Source: Spirochaetota bacterium (GTDB lineage: Bacteria > Spirochaetota > Spirochaetia > Treponematales > Rectinemataceae). Taken from it: a stretch of 64,000 nucleotides of DNA. The notes below the pieces were generated by a model. The model was given only the letters and a program-made list of their open reading frames with translations, made no database searches and was not told the origin of the DNA. Position numbers and translations under genes: made by a program. Numbering within the stretch: position 1 is the first letter of the stretch; every line of letters starts with the position of its first letter. Below are positions 44,114 through 53,045 of this stretch, one piece after another. The stretch spans positions 127,016-191,015 of the forward strand of contig JAJUJQ010000003.1 in assembly GCA_029265255.1 (NCBI GenBank), read 5' to 3'.

Positions 44114-45764
44114 TGCATTCTCCAGGATCGGCAAGCAGCATGCTGCAGCGTTCCGCCAGGACGGCAGGATTGAACCAGCCCCTCTCATGGAAGAGTTCTC
44201 TCCCTGCCCTCGCGTGAGCAAGCACCGCAGCGCATGCAGCGTTGAAACTATCCTGTGCCATTCGCGCGCGAGGAGGCATATCCTGGGATTTTTGAAGGGC
44301 GCGGAAAGCAATCCAGCGTGCAATAAGACCTCCGACGATTCCTGCAAGGACATCCCCCGAACCCGCGATACCCAGCCCCGGTGTATATCCATCATGGACG
44401 AAGCATTTCCCATCCGGATTAGCTACATGTGTCGTTACAGCCCGCAGCGCCACTACTGCTCCGAACTGCCGTGAAACCGTTAATACTTGGTCCATCGCTT
44501 GATTTATAGTCGCCGGTTCCTGAATCGAGCGCAACAAATCCTTCATTTCTCCCGGATGTGGCAGAAGAATCAGCGACGCTTCTGCCGCGGGATGCGCGTG
44601 TTCCTGGCTTGTATTGTGCGCCGCCTCTTCACGCAACGCGGCACACATCCTTATGCCATCCGCATCAAGCACGAGTGCCGCTTTCGAATTGAGCAGCATC
44701 TCGATTTGTCGGCTCTTTTCAGCATTTCTTCCCCATCCTGGCCCAGCGATAACGACATCCCATTCTTCTGGATTAAAATTCGCCGCCGAATTGACTCGAA
44801 CAATTGCCTGATCTCCGATGGCAGCAAGCATAGGAGAGAAGATCTCATGATCACAAAAAAGTGCAATGTATCCAGCACCCGCTGCAGCTGCACCTCGTAC
44901 GCAGTGCACGGCAGCCCCAGCGCCCTGCGTGCTTCCCGCAAGAATCGCGACGCGGCCTCGCTGCATTTTATGAGCCCAGGGCAATACTGGCGGAAGCAAA
45001 GAAGGCAACAGGTCGGATTCAGCCAGAAAAGCTCTTGCGTGGGCCGCGCCGTGCTCGGTCATGAAAACACCGCGGACCGGCGTGATGATTCCCACATATT
45101 GCCTTGCATCCGGCATGAATAACGCTTCCTTCAGAGGGCAGATGCAGAAGGTCGTGTCCGCGCGAACACAAGGATACTCTATATTCCATGCATCGCCGAG
45201 ACCAGACGGTATGTCTATCGAAAATACACGAGGTTTTAAGGGCCAAGTTGATGACAGACAGCGTTTTTCCGAGACGGCATTGAGAAGCTTAATCATATTC
45301 GCTGCCACCCCTGTCGCAGGACCTCTGACTCCTGTCCCCAGTATCGCGTCAAGAATGACGTCCTGAGAGGCGATGAAATTTCCCAACTCCGAAAGGTGAT
45401 CGTCTTTCCATACGTGAAAAGTCACTCCCGCTTGAAGTGCCCGATGGTAATTGATTCTGGCGTTGTCTTTCAGCGTCTCTGGAGGCGGGATGATCGCGTG
45501 AAGGGCATCGTATCCGTCCATTCGAGCGTGTCTGAGAATAGCAAGCGCATCCCCTGCGTTGTCTCCCTTTCCGCACATCGCAGTTAGAGACAGCTGTTTG
45601 GGGTTGGTTGCAATTGCTGAAGCGCAGGCTTCCAGAGAATGCCTGATTTTTTCCCAGAGCCTGAGTGATGCGATTTCCATGAGCTGATCAGAAGAAAACT
45701 GAAATCGCGTTCTTGTTTCTCTATCGAGCTCCTGCGAATCTTCCATCGAGAGAAGCGGTTCCAT
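44100..45764 (-). CDS. nnr: Bifunctional NAD(P)H-hydrate repair enzyme (NnrE epimerase + NnrD dehydratase)
   Basis: This 554-residue fusion repairs hydrated NAD(P)H: the N-terminal YjeF_N epimerase domain (about 1-225, with MCGKGDNAGDALAILRHARMDGY) interconverts R and S forms, and the C-terminal domain (about 240-535) dehydrates the S form using ADP or ATP, with GRVAILAGSTQGAGAA, GPGWG, DADGIR, LLPHPGEM and GIAGSGDVLAGIVGGL. ATG 45764 is chosen because GGGAGGG precedes it by 6-8 bp. It runs into the NUDIX gene, together forming a metabolite-repair pair. Confidence 0.95.
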   Translation of the reverse strand: MEPLLSMEDSQELDRETRTRFQFSSDQLMEIASLRLWEKIRHSLEACASAIATNPKQLSLTAMCGKGDNAGDALAILRHARMDGYDALHAIIPPPETLKDNARINYHRALQAGVTFHVWKDDHLSELGNFIASQDVILDAILGTGVRGPATGVAANMIKLLNAVSEKRCLSSTWPLKPRVFSIDIPSGLGDAWNIEYPCVRADTTFCICPLKEALFMPDARQYVGIITPVRGVFMTEHGAAHARAFLAESDLLPSLLPPVLPWAHKMQRGRVAILAGSTQGAGAAVHCVRGAAAAGAGYIALFCDHEIFSPMLAAIGDQAIVRVNSAANFNPEEWDVVIAGPGWGRNAEKSRQIEMLLNSKAALVLDADGIRMCAALREEAAHNTSQEHAHPAAEASLILLPHPGEMKDLLRSIQEPATINQAMDQVLTVSRQFGAVVALRAVTTHVANPDGKCFVHDGYTPGLGIAGSGDVLAGIVGGLIARWIAFRALQKSQDMPPRARMAQDSFNAACAAVLAHARAGRELFHERGWFNPAVLAERCSMLLADPGECNAAP

Positions 45765-45784
45765 GCGCGTTCCCTCCCTCACTC

Positions 45785-45814
45785 ACTATACCTGCAGGTC
45801 GGAACGGATTTCAA
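45785..45814 (-). promoter_or_regulatory. nnr promoter
   Basis: TTGAAA (45809-45814) is 18 bp from TATAGT (45785-45790) on the minus strand. The roughly 14-nt leader contains GGGAGGG, so this start is leadered. Confidence 0.6.
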
Positions 45815-45830
45815 GCAATATTTGTCTGTT

Positions 45831-46961
45831 TTAACGCCATCCTGGAACTTTCAGCGCGTACATGCGCAATGTCGCAGGAAGACTGGCTAGCATATACAAA
45901 AAACCATCATTTCCGACCGAATAGGAAACGAGGTGCGCCTTGTCGTCCTCAACCAAAAATCTGAGTTTGCCCTGCACTCTCCCAGAAGGGGCAATATTAT
46001 AAAGGGTTCCTCCCAGGCTCCGCTCATCCCATTTCATCAGAATAAGGTTGTCTTTTTCTACGGCCAGCAACTGGTAACCTGTTGCCGGGTCTCCTGAACC
46101 TTCAGGAAGTTGGAAGGCATCTACGATTGTTCCAACTGAGGGGTCTGCCCTTAGAATCCAGCTTCCTGCGATGTCTGCCGCGAGAGCCGTTCGTAAAACC
46201 TGCGCATTTGAAGCGAGATAATAATCCATCTTCATGAACACGCTGTTCTTTCCACCCGTATATGCTGGAATGAGGGTCTCTACCGATGGAATAATCTGAT
46301 CATTACCGGTTGCATGAATGCCTTGAAATACTGCCTCGGGAACAGGAAGCTTGCTTCTATCCAGAATAAGGGAATACTGGTAATTCCCTGACCGGTCAAA
46401 AAACCATATGGAATATTCAGCCGCAGTAAGGCATGTTGCGGCGAGCCCATCATTTCCGACAATATCCATTCTTGCCACGAAAGGAAGCGCCGCGCCTCCA
46501 GGCCCTTCTCTTCCAAGAAAGGGCAATTCCTTTCCGTCCGATGAGATCCTTCTGATGACCCAGCCGCCCCGCTCACGCTGTCTGTCCGCCACATAGATAG
46601 TCTGCCGAGAGTCGACGGCGAGCGGTCCTGGATTGGAAAATGTAATTGAGACAGCGTCCTTTAGAAGAAGCGGAAAGCTTCCGCGAGAAGGGTCATACAC
46701 CATCGCCATTGGTTTGCCATAGGAAGAGAGGCGTAAAATCTTCGATTCACCACGGCTCAGGAAATGAAAAATGCCATTTCTGACGGTCATGTCGACCATG
46801 GGATTCGATTGCTCCGACAGGTCGAGTTCCATATCGGATGTTCCATATCCAATGTCGAAACGTGCCTGCCCATGTTGAGTGGCATTGCTGACGCTGCATG
46901 CTAAAAAGATCAGCATCATAACAAGGGAAAGAATCACGGTCTTCAGAGTCGACGCGGACAT
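45831..46961 (-). CDS. Lipoprotein with predicted beta-propeller fold
   Basis: A 376-residue protein: signal peptide with lipobox FLAC (lipidated Cys 22). The mature part is repeat-like and beta-rich, with strands such as GPLAVDSRQTIYVADRQRE, VRNGIFHFLS, DNLILMKWDE and VGNDGFLYMLAS, which resemble NHL/YVTN propeller blades. No enzyme motif is visible. It is transcribed alone, divergent from secA. ATG 46961 has no Shine-Dalgarno sequence but an extended -10 (TGCTATACT) 7 nt away. Its partner or ligand is unknown. Confidence 0.7.
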   Translation of the reverse strand: MSASTLKTVILSLVMMLIFLACSVSNATQHGQARFDIGYGTSDMELDLSEQSNPMVDMTVRNGIFHFLSRGESKILRLSSYGKPMAMVYDPSRGSFPLLLKDAVSITFSNPGPLAVDSRQTIYVADRQRERGGWVIRRISSDGKELPFLGREGPGGAALPFVARMDIVGNDGLAATCLTAAEYSIWFFDRSGNYQYSLILDRSKLPVPEAVFQGIHATGNDQIIPSVETLIPAYTGGKNSVFMKMDYYLASNAQVLRTALAADIAGSWILRADPSVGTIVDAFQLPEGSGDPATGYQLLAVEKDNLILMKWDERSLGGTLYNIAPSGRVQGKLRFLVEDDKAHLVSYSVGNDGFLYMLASLPATLRMYALKVPGWR

Positions 46962-46968
46962 CGCGGGC

Positions 46969-46997
46969 AGTATAGCATTCCATTGACCGTTGTTGAA
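46969..46997 (-). promoter_or_regulatory. Promoter of the propeller lipoprotein, leaderless geometry
   Basis: TTCAAC (46992-46997) is 17 bp from TATACT (46969-46974), which is extended by TGC on the minus strand. Seven bases then lead to ATG 46961. It overlaps the secA promoter. Confidence 0.5.
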
Positions 46998-47011
46998 TAC
47001 GAAAGTATCTT
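46983..47011 (+). promoter_or_regulatory. secA promoter, leaderless geometry
   Basis: TTGACC (46983-46988) is 17 bp from TATCTT (47006-47011); 7 nt (ACTAGGC) then lead to ATG 47019. No Shine-Dalgarno sequence fits. Confidence 0.55.
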
Positions 47012-47018
47012 ACTAGGC

Positions 47019-49784
47019 ATGGCTGAAAACAACATACTTGCCGCATTGTTCGGATCGAAAAAAGAAAAGGATATCCAATCAGTTCTCCCGATCCTTTCCT
47101 CAATAAATAAATTGGAATCATGGGCTCTTTCGCTTTCAGACGAAGAATTTCCTAGAATGACAGCGGTATTCAGAGATCGATTATCTAAAGGAGAGTCTCT
47201 CGATAACCTTATTCCTGAAGCCTTTGCGTTAAGCCGGGAAGCGGCTCGCAGGGTTCTTGGTGAAAGGCCTTTCGATGTGCAGCTTATTGGCGGCATATTT
47301 CTTCACCAGGGCAAGATCGTCGAGATGAAGACTGGCGAAGGTAAAACACTCTCTTCGGTTGCTGCGGTCTATCTAAACGCGCTTTCTGGAGATGGAGTCC
47401 ATATCATTACCGTCAACGACTATCTTGCCGAACGCGACAGTCAATGGATGGGGCAGATATATCGGTTTCTGGGCCTATCTGTAGGCTGTATTCTCTCGAA
47501 TCTGGACAATGCCTCCCGCAAGGCTGCCTATGCATGTGACATTACCTACGGAACCAATAATGAATTCGGGTTCGACTATCTGCGAGACAACATGGTCTGG
47601 TCGCTCGACCAGAAGGTGCAGAGGGGCCATTCCTACTGCATCATTGACGAAATCGACTCGATTCTCATCGACGAAGCGCGAACCCCTCTTATTATCTCGG
47701 GCCCGACTGATGATGACACCTTCAAGGTCAACGAAGTCAATCGACTCGCTCAAACGCTCGTCGAAGTAAAGAAAAATCCCGATACTGGTGAATATCCTGA
47801 TGAAAGCAAGGGAGAAGCGGTCGAGGGTGATTTTAGGATAGATGAGAAGTCCAAGCGCATCATGTTCACCAGTGAAGGATTGAACCGTATCGAACAGCTT
47901 CTCCAGAAGCGTGGCCTCATCAAAGGGAGCCTTTTTGAGCCTCAGAATTTTGAATATGTTCATTATTTCACCCAAGCGGTTCGCGCTCAGCACCTCTTCC
48001 ATAAAGATGTGGATTATGTGGTGCAGGATAACTTGGTCCAAATCGTTGATGAATTCACAGGTCGAATTCTTCATGGAAGGCGATATTCAGACGGACTGCA
48101 TGAAGCCATAGAAGCCAAGGAGCGCATCCGCATAGCCCGCAGGAACCGAACGCTCGCTACCATTACGTTCCAAAATTACTTTAGATTATATAAAAAATTA
48201 GCAGGCATGACGGGCACGGCGGATACCGAAGCGGAAGAATTCAATAAAATATACAATCTCGACGTCGTGGTTATCCCCACCAACAGGCCAATCGTCCGCC
48301 AGGATGAGAATGACCTTGTCTATCTCAATGAGGCAGAAAAATTCGATGCAATCCTCAATGAAATAAAGGCGCTTCATTCAAAAGGACAGCCGATTTTGGT
48401 AGGTACTGTTTCTATTGAAAAATCCGAACGCCTGTCCGCCCTCCTTTTGAAGAATGGTATCAGGCACGAAGTCCTCAATGCCAAAAATCATGCCCGCGAA
48501 GCACTTATCATCGCGGAAGCTGGCGCGAAAGGGGCAGTGACCATCGCCACAAACATGGCTGGGCGCGGTACAGACATCAAGCTGGGAGGAAATCCCGAAT
48601 TCCGCGCTAGAAGAAAAGCAGGTACTGAGGCTCCTGAATCCGTATACCGCCAGGCTCTGGAACGAGAATATGAAACCTGGATAAAAGATTACGAGGAAGT
48701 GAAAAACCTTGGTGGCCTCTGCGTCATCGGGACGGAACGCCATGAGTCCCGCCGTATCGACAATCAATTGCGAGGTAGAAGCGGCCGCCAGGGAGACCCG
48801 GGCCGTTCCATTTTCTTTATCTCGCTCGATGACGATCTCATGCGTCTTTTCGGCGGCGAAAATTTCAAGAATCTCATGAGCCGAGCTGGCATGAAACCCG
48901 GCGAACCCATTTATCATCCCCTGCTAAGCAAGTCCATCGAAAGCGCCCAGAAAAAGGTGGAACAGAGAAACTTCGAAATTCGAAAGCACCTTCTGGAGTA
49001 CGACGATGTCCTCAACAAGCAGCGCAACTTCATTTACGAACAGAGGAATCTCATTCTTGCCGATGAAAGACTTGTTGACAGAGTGCGAGAAGCGGCCGAG
49101 GAGATGCTCGAGGAACAGATCTCTTTGTTTGGTCAGCAGCAATCAAGAACTGCTGATGCTAAATCCATCACGCAATTCGTGACATGGCTCTACGACACCT
49201 TCAGTATCGACCTCTCTTCGCAGCAAACAGCCGAATTAGTGAAGCAGGGAACCATCAAACAGAAAATCATGGAGCTTCTGGAAGAGGATCTCAAACAGAA
49301 AATCGACGCGGCGGGCGCAGAAAACCTTAATCTATTTATTCGATTTTCCTATCTTGAGGAGATCGATGAAAAATGGCTCGATCATCTCGAATCGATGGAA
49401 GCTCTTCGCGAAGCAGTCTATTTAAGAAGCTATGCGCAAAAGAATCCTCTTCTTGAATATAAGCTGGAAGGATCTGATATTTTCGAGTCACTCATTCTAT
49501 CAATCCGGCACAACATCGCGTCAAAGGTTTTCCGAGTTCGAATCAGGCAGGAGAGTGAACAGACAACGGGGCCAACTCGTGTGATCCGAAGCGAGCGCGC
49601 TGAGGCTTCTCATATTGAAGTAGGGTCATTTGCCGGTGCCGTAACCGCTGCTCCGGAATCCTCCATCGCGGCCGCCGCGGCGCCATCCAATGTCACCGTG
49701 GTTCGCACTGGCCAAAAAATCGGCAGAAATGATCCATGTCCCTGTGGTTCCGGGAAAAAATACAAGCATTGCCATGGCCGATGA
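47019..49784 (+). CDS. secA: Protein translocase ATPase SecA
   Basis: SecA drives preproteins through SecYEG. The 921-residue protein has KTGEGKTLSS (Walker A), the VNDYLAERD and DEIDSILIDEAR motifs, TNMAGRGTDI, and the preprotein-crosslinking and scaffold regions. It ends with a zinc-binding SEC-C motif CPCGSGKKYKHCHGR that binds SecB or lipids. A region near residues 260-290 (GEAVEGDF) shows a small insertion typical of this phylum. The true start is ATG 47019; an in-frame TTG 36 bp upstream lies in the promoter. It begins the transcription unit that continues into NFACT and ABC genes. Confidence 0.98.
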   Translation: MAENNILAALFGSKKEKDIQSVLPILSSINKLESWALSLSDEEFPRMTAVFRDRLSKGESLDNLIPEAFALSREAARRVLGERPFDVQLIGGIFLHQGKIVEMKTGEGKTLSSVAAVYLNALSGDGVHIITVNDYLAERDSQWMGQIYRFLGLSVGCILSNLDNASRKAAYACDITYGTNNEFGFDYLRDNMVWSLDQKVQRGHSYCIIDEIDSILIDEARTPLIISGPTDDDTFKVNEVNRLAQTLVEVKKNPDTGEYPDESKGEAVEGDFRIDEKSKRIMFTSEGLNRIEQLLQKRGLIKGSLFEPQNFEYVHYFTQAVRAQHLFHKDVDYVVQDNLVQIVDEFTGRILHGRRYSDGLHEAIEAKERIRIARRNRTLATITFQNYFRLYKKLAGMTGTADTEAEEFNKIYNLDVVVIPTNRPIVRQDENDLVYLNEAEKFDAILNEIKALHSKGQPILVGTVSIEKSERLSALLLKNGIRHEVLNAKNHAREALIIAEAGAKGAVTIATNMAGRGTDIKLGGNPEFRARRKAGTEAPESVYRQALEREYETWIKDYEEVKNLGGLCVIGTERHESRRIDNQLRGRSGRQGDPGRSIFFISLDDDLMRLFGGENFKNLMSRAGMKPGEPIYHPLLSKSIESAQKKVEQRNFEIRKHLLEYDDVLNKQRNFIYEQRNLILADERLVDRVREAAEEMLEEQISLFGQQQSRTADAKSITQFVTWLYDTFSIDLSSQQTAELVKQGTIKQKIMELLEEDLKQKIDAAGAENLNLFIRFSYLEEIDEKWLDHLESMEALREAVYLRSYAQKNPLLEYKLEGSDIFESLILSIRHNIASKVFRVRIRQESEQTTGPTRVIRSERAEASHIEVGSFAGAVTAAPESSIAAAAAPSNVTVVRTGQKIGRNDPCPCGSGKKYKHCHGR

Positions 49785-49832
49785 GCGATATCCCGCGCGT
49801 TGCAGCGCTCACATTGTCAAATGGAGCAGTCG

Positions 49833-51275
49833 ATGTCTCTCAACTGTGAAGAGATAGATCACATTCTGGCCGAGGAACCGCTCGACGGCGCGAAGATACA
49901 GAACATATTTCAGCCCTCGTTCGATTCCATCGTACTCGAGCTTTATAAACATCAAAAGGCCTTTTTCTATCTCATCAGCATTGCGCATTCCGCATGCAGG
50001 CTGCATCCTCTCAGCACCTCACCACATCGGAACGATCGACCATTGCGATTCATGGAATGCCTGCGCGCGCGTATTCGCGGCGGAACCATACTGAGTGCCA
50101 GGCAATTTGGAAAAGACCGAATCGTAGACTTCGCAATCATCCGGTCGGGAGACGATGGTGCGCCTCACCGAATACACCTCTATGCCAGACTCTGGAGTGG
50201 GGCCGGCAATGTCCTTCTGGTAGGAGAAAATGGTGTCGTTATCGATGCGCTCCGCCGCCTTCCTTCGAGAGGGGAAGTATCCGGCGCAGTCTTTACGATG
50301 CCCGCTACTCAATCTGTATCTGGAAATCCTCAACATCGCTATGCGTTACGTGAAATTCCCGGAGAGGGACCTTTCTGGAAGAAAATCGAACAGTTCTATG
50401 CGGCCCATTCTGGCCACCTCTCTCTTGATGCGCTTCAGTCACAGCTACGGGAACTATATGGACGGAAGATGCAATCAATGAAGCACCGGCTTTCCGCACT
50501 CGAATCGAAACTCAACGAATACGCACTGGGCGAGCGTTACCGCCAGATCGGCGATATTCTGCTGTCGGGCTATATAAAAAAGACAGAAGGCACCACGACA
50601 TTTGCCGAAGCATACGATTTCTACCAACAGAAAAACCTTCTTGTGCAAATAGATCCACACCTCGATCCAGCAAAAAATGCTGCGATATATTACGAAAAAT
50701 ACAGAAAGGCTCGTGATGGGAAAGCCGAGCTGGAATCGGAAATTGCCCGCTTGCAGGCTTCCATTGCCCGGTTCGAACAGTGGTATCAGCGACAATCGGC
50801 CGAGACAGACCCTCTTATGCTTGCAAAAGCGCTGAAGAAGGGCGGTACCGTACGAACTAGGCAGAAGGAGCCTTTTCCGTGTCTCCATGTAGAGTACCGA
50901 GGGTGGATAATCCTCGTTGGACGATCGGACAAAGAAAATGATGAATTGCTCCGTCATGTGGTGAAAGGCTCAGACCTCTGGCTGCACGCGCGCGATTATC
51001 CAGGCTCCTATGTGTTCATCAAGGCAATCAAGAACAAATCATTTCCCCCTGAGATTTTGAATGCCGCGGCGCGCCTAGCCCTCTATTATTCCAAGGCAAG
51101 AAAAAACGGGGCTGGTGATGTCCATGTGACACAGGTGAAAAACCTCAGAAGAGTGAAAAATGGCCCAATAGGCCTGGTCATTCCCTATCTCGAGAAAAAT
51201 TTATATATTAAATTCACCGAGTCTCAGATAAGGGACATCTTGAGCGAACATTCAGGGGAGGAAGAACAGATATGA
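49833..51275 (+). CDS. rqcH: RqcH / NFACT-family ribosome quality-control protein
   Basis: NFACT proteins bind stalled 50S-nascent chain complexes and add C-terminal alanine tails. The 480-residue protein has the NFACT-N region, a coiled-coil middle (about 220-330), and the NFACT-R domain: EYRGWIILVGRSDKENDELLRHVVKGSDLWLH, DYPGSYVFIKA, AARLALYYSKAR, VHVTQVKNLRRVK. Compared with Bacillus RqcH (about 570) it is shorter. ATG 49833 has GGAG 6 bp upstream; ATG 49821 is an alternative. Its stop overlaps the ABC binding-protein start. Ribosome-rescue activity is inferred from family. Confidence 0.85.
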   Translation: MSLNCEEIDHILAEEPLDGAKIQNIFQPSFDSIVLELYKHQKAFFYLISIAHSACRLHPLSTSPHRNDRPLRFMECLRARIRGGTILSARQFGKDRIVDFAIIRSGDDGAPHRIHLYARLWSGAGNVLLVGENGVVIDALRRLPSRGEVSGAVFTMPATQSVSGNPQHRYALREIPGEGPFWKKIEQFYAAHSGHLSLDALQSQLRELYGRKMQSMKHRLSALESKLNEYALGERYRQIGDILLSGYIKKTEGTTTFAEAYDFYQQKNLLVQIDPHLDPAKNAAIYYEKYRKARDGKAELESEIARLQASIARFEQWYQRQSAETDPLMLAKALKKGGTVRTRQKEPFPCLHVEYRGWIILVGRSDKENDELLRHVVKGSDLWLHARDYPGSYVFIKAIKNKSFPPEILNAAARLALYYSKARKNGAGDVHVTQVKNLRRVKNGPIGLVIPYLEKNLYIKFTESQIRDILSEHSGEEEQI

Positions 51276-52249
51276 AGCGCGCTCCAATAGCAGCATGCCT
51301 CTTGCTTGCATTCGCATGTGCAGCTCTCCAAAAACCACATGCGCAGAATTCTGTTTCCATGTCCGTCGCAAAAATTGCCGTCATTCGCGGTCCTTCAGGC
51401 ATCGCTAGCGCATGGATGATGTCTGAACCCATTGTGGGATTCGGTGTGCGATTCGAATTCCTGCCGGTCGCGGGCGCGGATATGGTCGTTGCTAAACTCA
51501 TGAATGGAGAAATTTATGCCGGAGTGCTGCCTGTCAACGTCGCTGCGAAGCTTTTCAACAGCGGTGCACCGATTCGCGCGCTTGCGGTTGTTGGCAATGG
51601 CATGGTGAAGTTTCTCACCTCTGATCCGAGCATTCGAACTCCAGGCGACCTCAAGGGGAAAATAGTCCATATTGCCGGCCAGAAGGCTACCCCTGATTAC
51701 CTGTTTCAGTATCTGTGTAAAGCCGTGGGACTTGTGGCAGGACGTGACTTTCATGCCGTATACAGCCTCGCCTATCCGGAAATCGCAGCTGGTATCGCAG
51801 CCGGTAAACTGCAGAATGCAGTACTTCCTGAGCCGTTCGCTACGCAGGCGCTGATACAGAATCCCGCGTTGCTGAATCCTTTCGATCTCAGGAAGGAATG
51901 GAAGGCGAATACAGGAATGGACGATTATCCCATGTCGCTCCTCGTTGCCAGAAAACAGCTCCTCGATGAGTATCCCGCCGCTGCGCGTCTGTTTCTTGAC
52001 CGATATCGCGCTTCAATTGTGAAGACCATAGAGAACCCGGCGGCGACCGGAAAACTGGCCGAAACACTCGATCTGGGGGTCAAAGCGCCTGTCGCAACGG
52101 CCGCAATTCCTGTCTCAAATTTTACGTATATTGAAGCAACGGCCGCACGCAAAGAGATTGAGGCATTGCTTTCGGTTTTTCTCGAATTTGAACCAGCCTC
52201 GATCGGCGGTACTCTGCCATCGGATTCATTCTATGCACGAATCCCCTGA
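51272..52249 (+). CDS. ABC transporter substrate-binding protein (NMT1/SsuA/ThiY-like)
   Basis: A 325-residue exported protein of the periplasmic type II binding family. It has a signal peptide (about 1-25; cleavage after KPHA likely, though the AFAC could be a poor lipobox), then the family pattern: VAKIAVIRGPSGIASAWMM, a hinge segment with GEIYAGVLPVNVAAKL, GDLKGKIVHIAGQKATPDYL and AVLPEPFATQAL. Such proteins bind nitrate, sulfonates, thiamine precursors or pyrimidines; the substrate is not identifiable. ATG 51272 overlaps the NFACT stop. Confidence 0.85.
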   Translation: MKRAPIAACLLLAFACAALQKPHAQNSVSMSVAKIAVIRGPSGIASAWMMSEPIVGFGVRFEFLPVAGADMVVAKLMNGEIYAGVLPVNVAAKLFNSGAPIRALAVVGNGMVKFLTSDPSIRTPGDLKGKIVHIAGQKATPDYLFQYLCKAVGLVAGRDFHAVYSLAYPEIAAGIAAGKLQNAVLPEPFATQALIQNPALLNPFDLRKEWKANTGMDDYPMSLLVARKQLLDEYPAAARLFLDRYRASIVKTIENPAATGKLAETLDLGVKAPVATAAIPVSNFTYIEATAARKEIEALLSVFLEFEPASIGGTLPSDSFYARIP

Positions 52250-53045
52250 CGCGCAAAACCATCGATTTTTGCGATGGAAGCTAGCTGGCATTGCGCTTTT
52301 TCTACTCGCATGGCAGGCAGCTGCCATATCGGTAGAAAGCAGGCTCATACTCCCCTCCCCTGTCGCCGTCATGATAGTCCTCATACGGCTGTCGGCCACC
52401 CCCGCTTTCTGGCTGGCTGTTGCGGGATCGTTAATTAGAGTGTTCGAAGCCTTCATACTGAGCGCGGTCCTCGGCACCGCAACCGGGACAATAGGGGGGC
52501 TCAAGCCTCGAATTGAAGCGCTTCTCAGCCCTTTGGTTACCGGGATGCGGGCAACGCCAGTCCTTGCCCTTATTCTCCTCGCAATGTTCTGGTTTCCTTC
52601 CGCGCAGGTTCCTGTATTCAGTGCCGTGCTCATGGCTTTTCCTGTCATGCATACGTCGGCGGAAGCCGGCGCGCGTGCGGCCGATACAAGACTGTTGGAA
52701 ATGAGCAGACTTTTCCATGTGCCCTCACGAATACAGCTATTCAAACTTCGTATCCCGTCCGCTCTGCCATATCTGCTTTCAGGAGCCAGAAATTCCCTAG
52801 GGCTTTGCTGGAAGGTCGTCGTCGCGGGAGAAGTGCTCAGTCAGCCTGTAAGAGCGCTTGGAACCGCGATGCAGGAAGCGCGTCTCATGCTGGAGACCAC
52901 AGAGGTGTTCGCGTGGGCAGCAACGACGGTGCTCCTTTGCGGGCTTTCCGAGTACGCATTCGGTGTGGTGATACGAAAACAGCTCAGAAATCAGCGGGGA
53001 CGAATGAAAAGCGAAGCTGCACCGGTTTCTGGAGTACCTCAATGA
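52233..53045 (+). CDS. ABC transporter permease
   Basis: A 270-residue inner-membrane subunit with about six transmembrane segments and the EAA loop (EAGARAADTRLLEMSRLFHVPS, with the ABC contact GARNSLGLCWK nearby). It belongs to the SsuC/ThiX type. Its start overlaps the binding-protein gene by 17 bp, and its stop overlaps the ATPase start by 4 bp, so all three are coupled. Confidence 0.9.
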   Translation: MHESPDAQNHRFLRWKLAGIALFLLAWQAAAISVESRLILPSPVAVMIVLIRLSATPAFWLAVAGSLIRVFEAFILSAVLGTATGTIGGLKPRIEALLSPLVTGMRATPVLALILLAMFWFPSAQVPVFSAVLMAFPVMHTSAEAGARAADTRLLEMSRLFHVPSRIQLFKLRIPSALPYLLSGARNSLGLCWKVVVAGEVLSQPVRALGTAMQEARLMLETTEVFAWAATTVLLCGLSEYAFGVVIRKQLRNQRGRMKSEAAPVSGVPQ

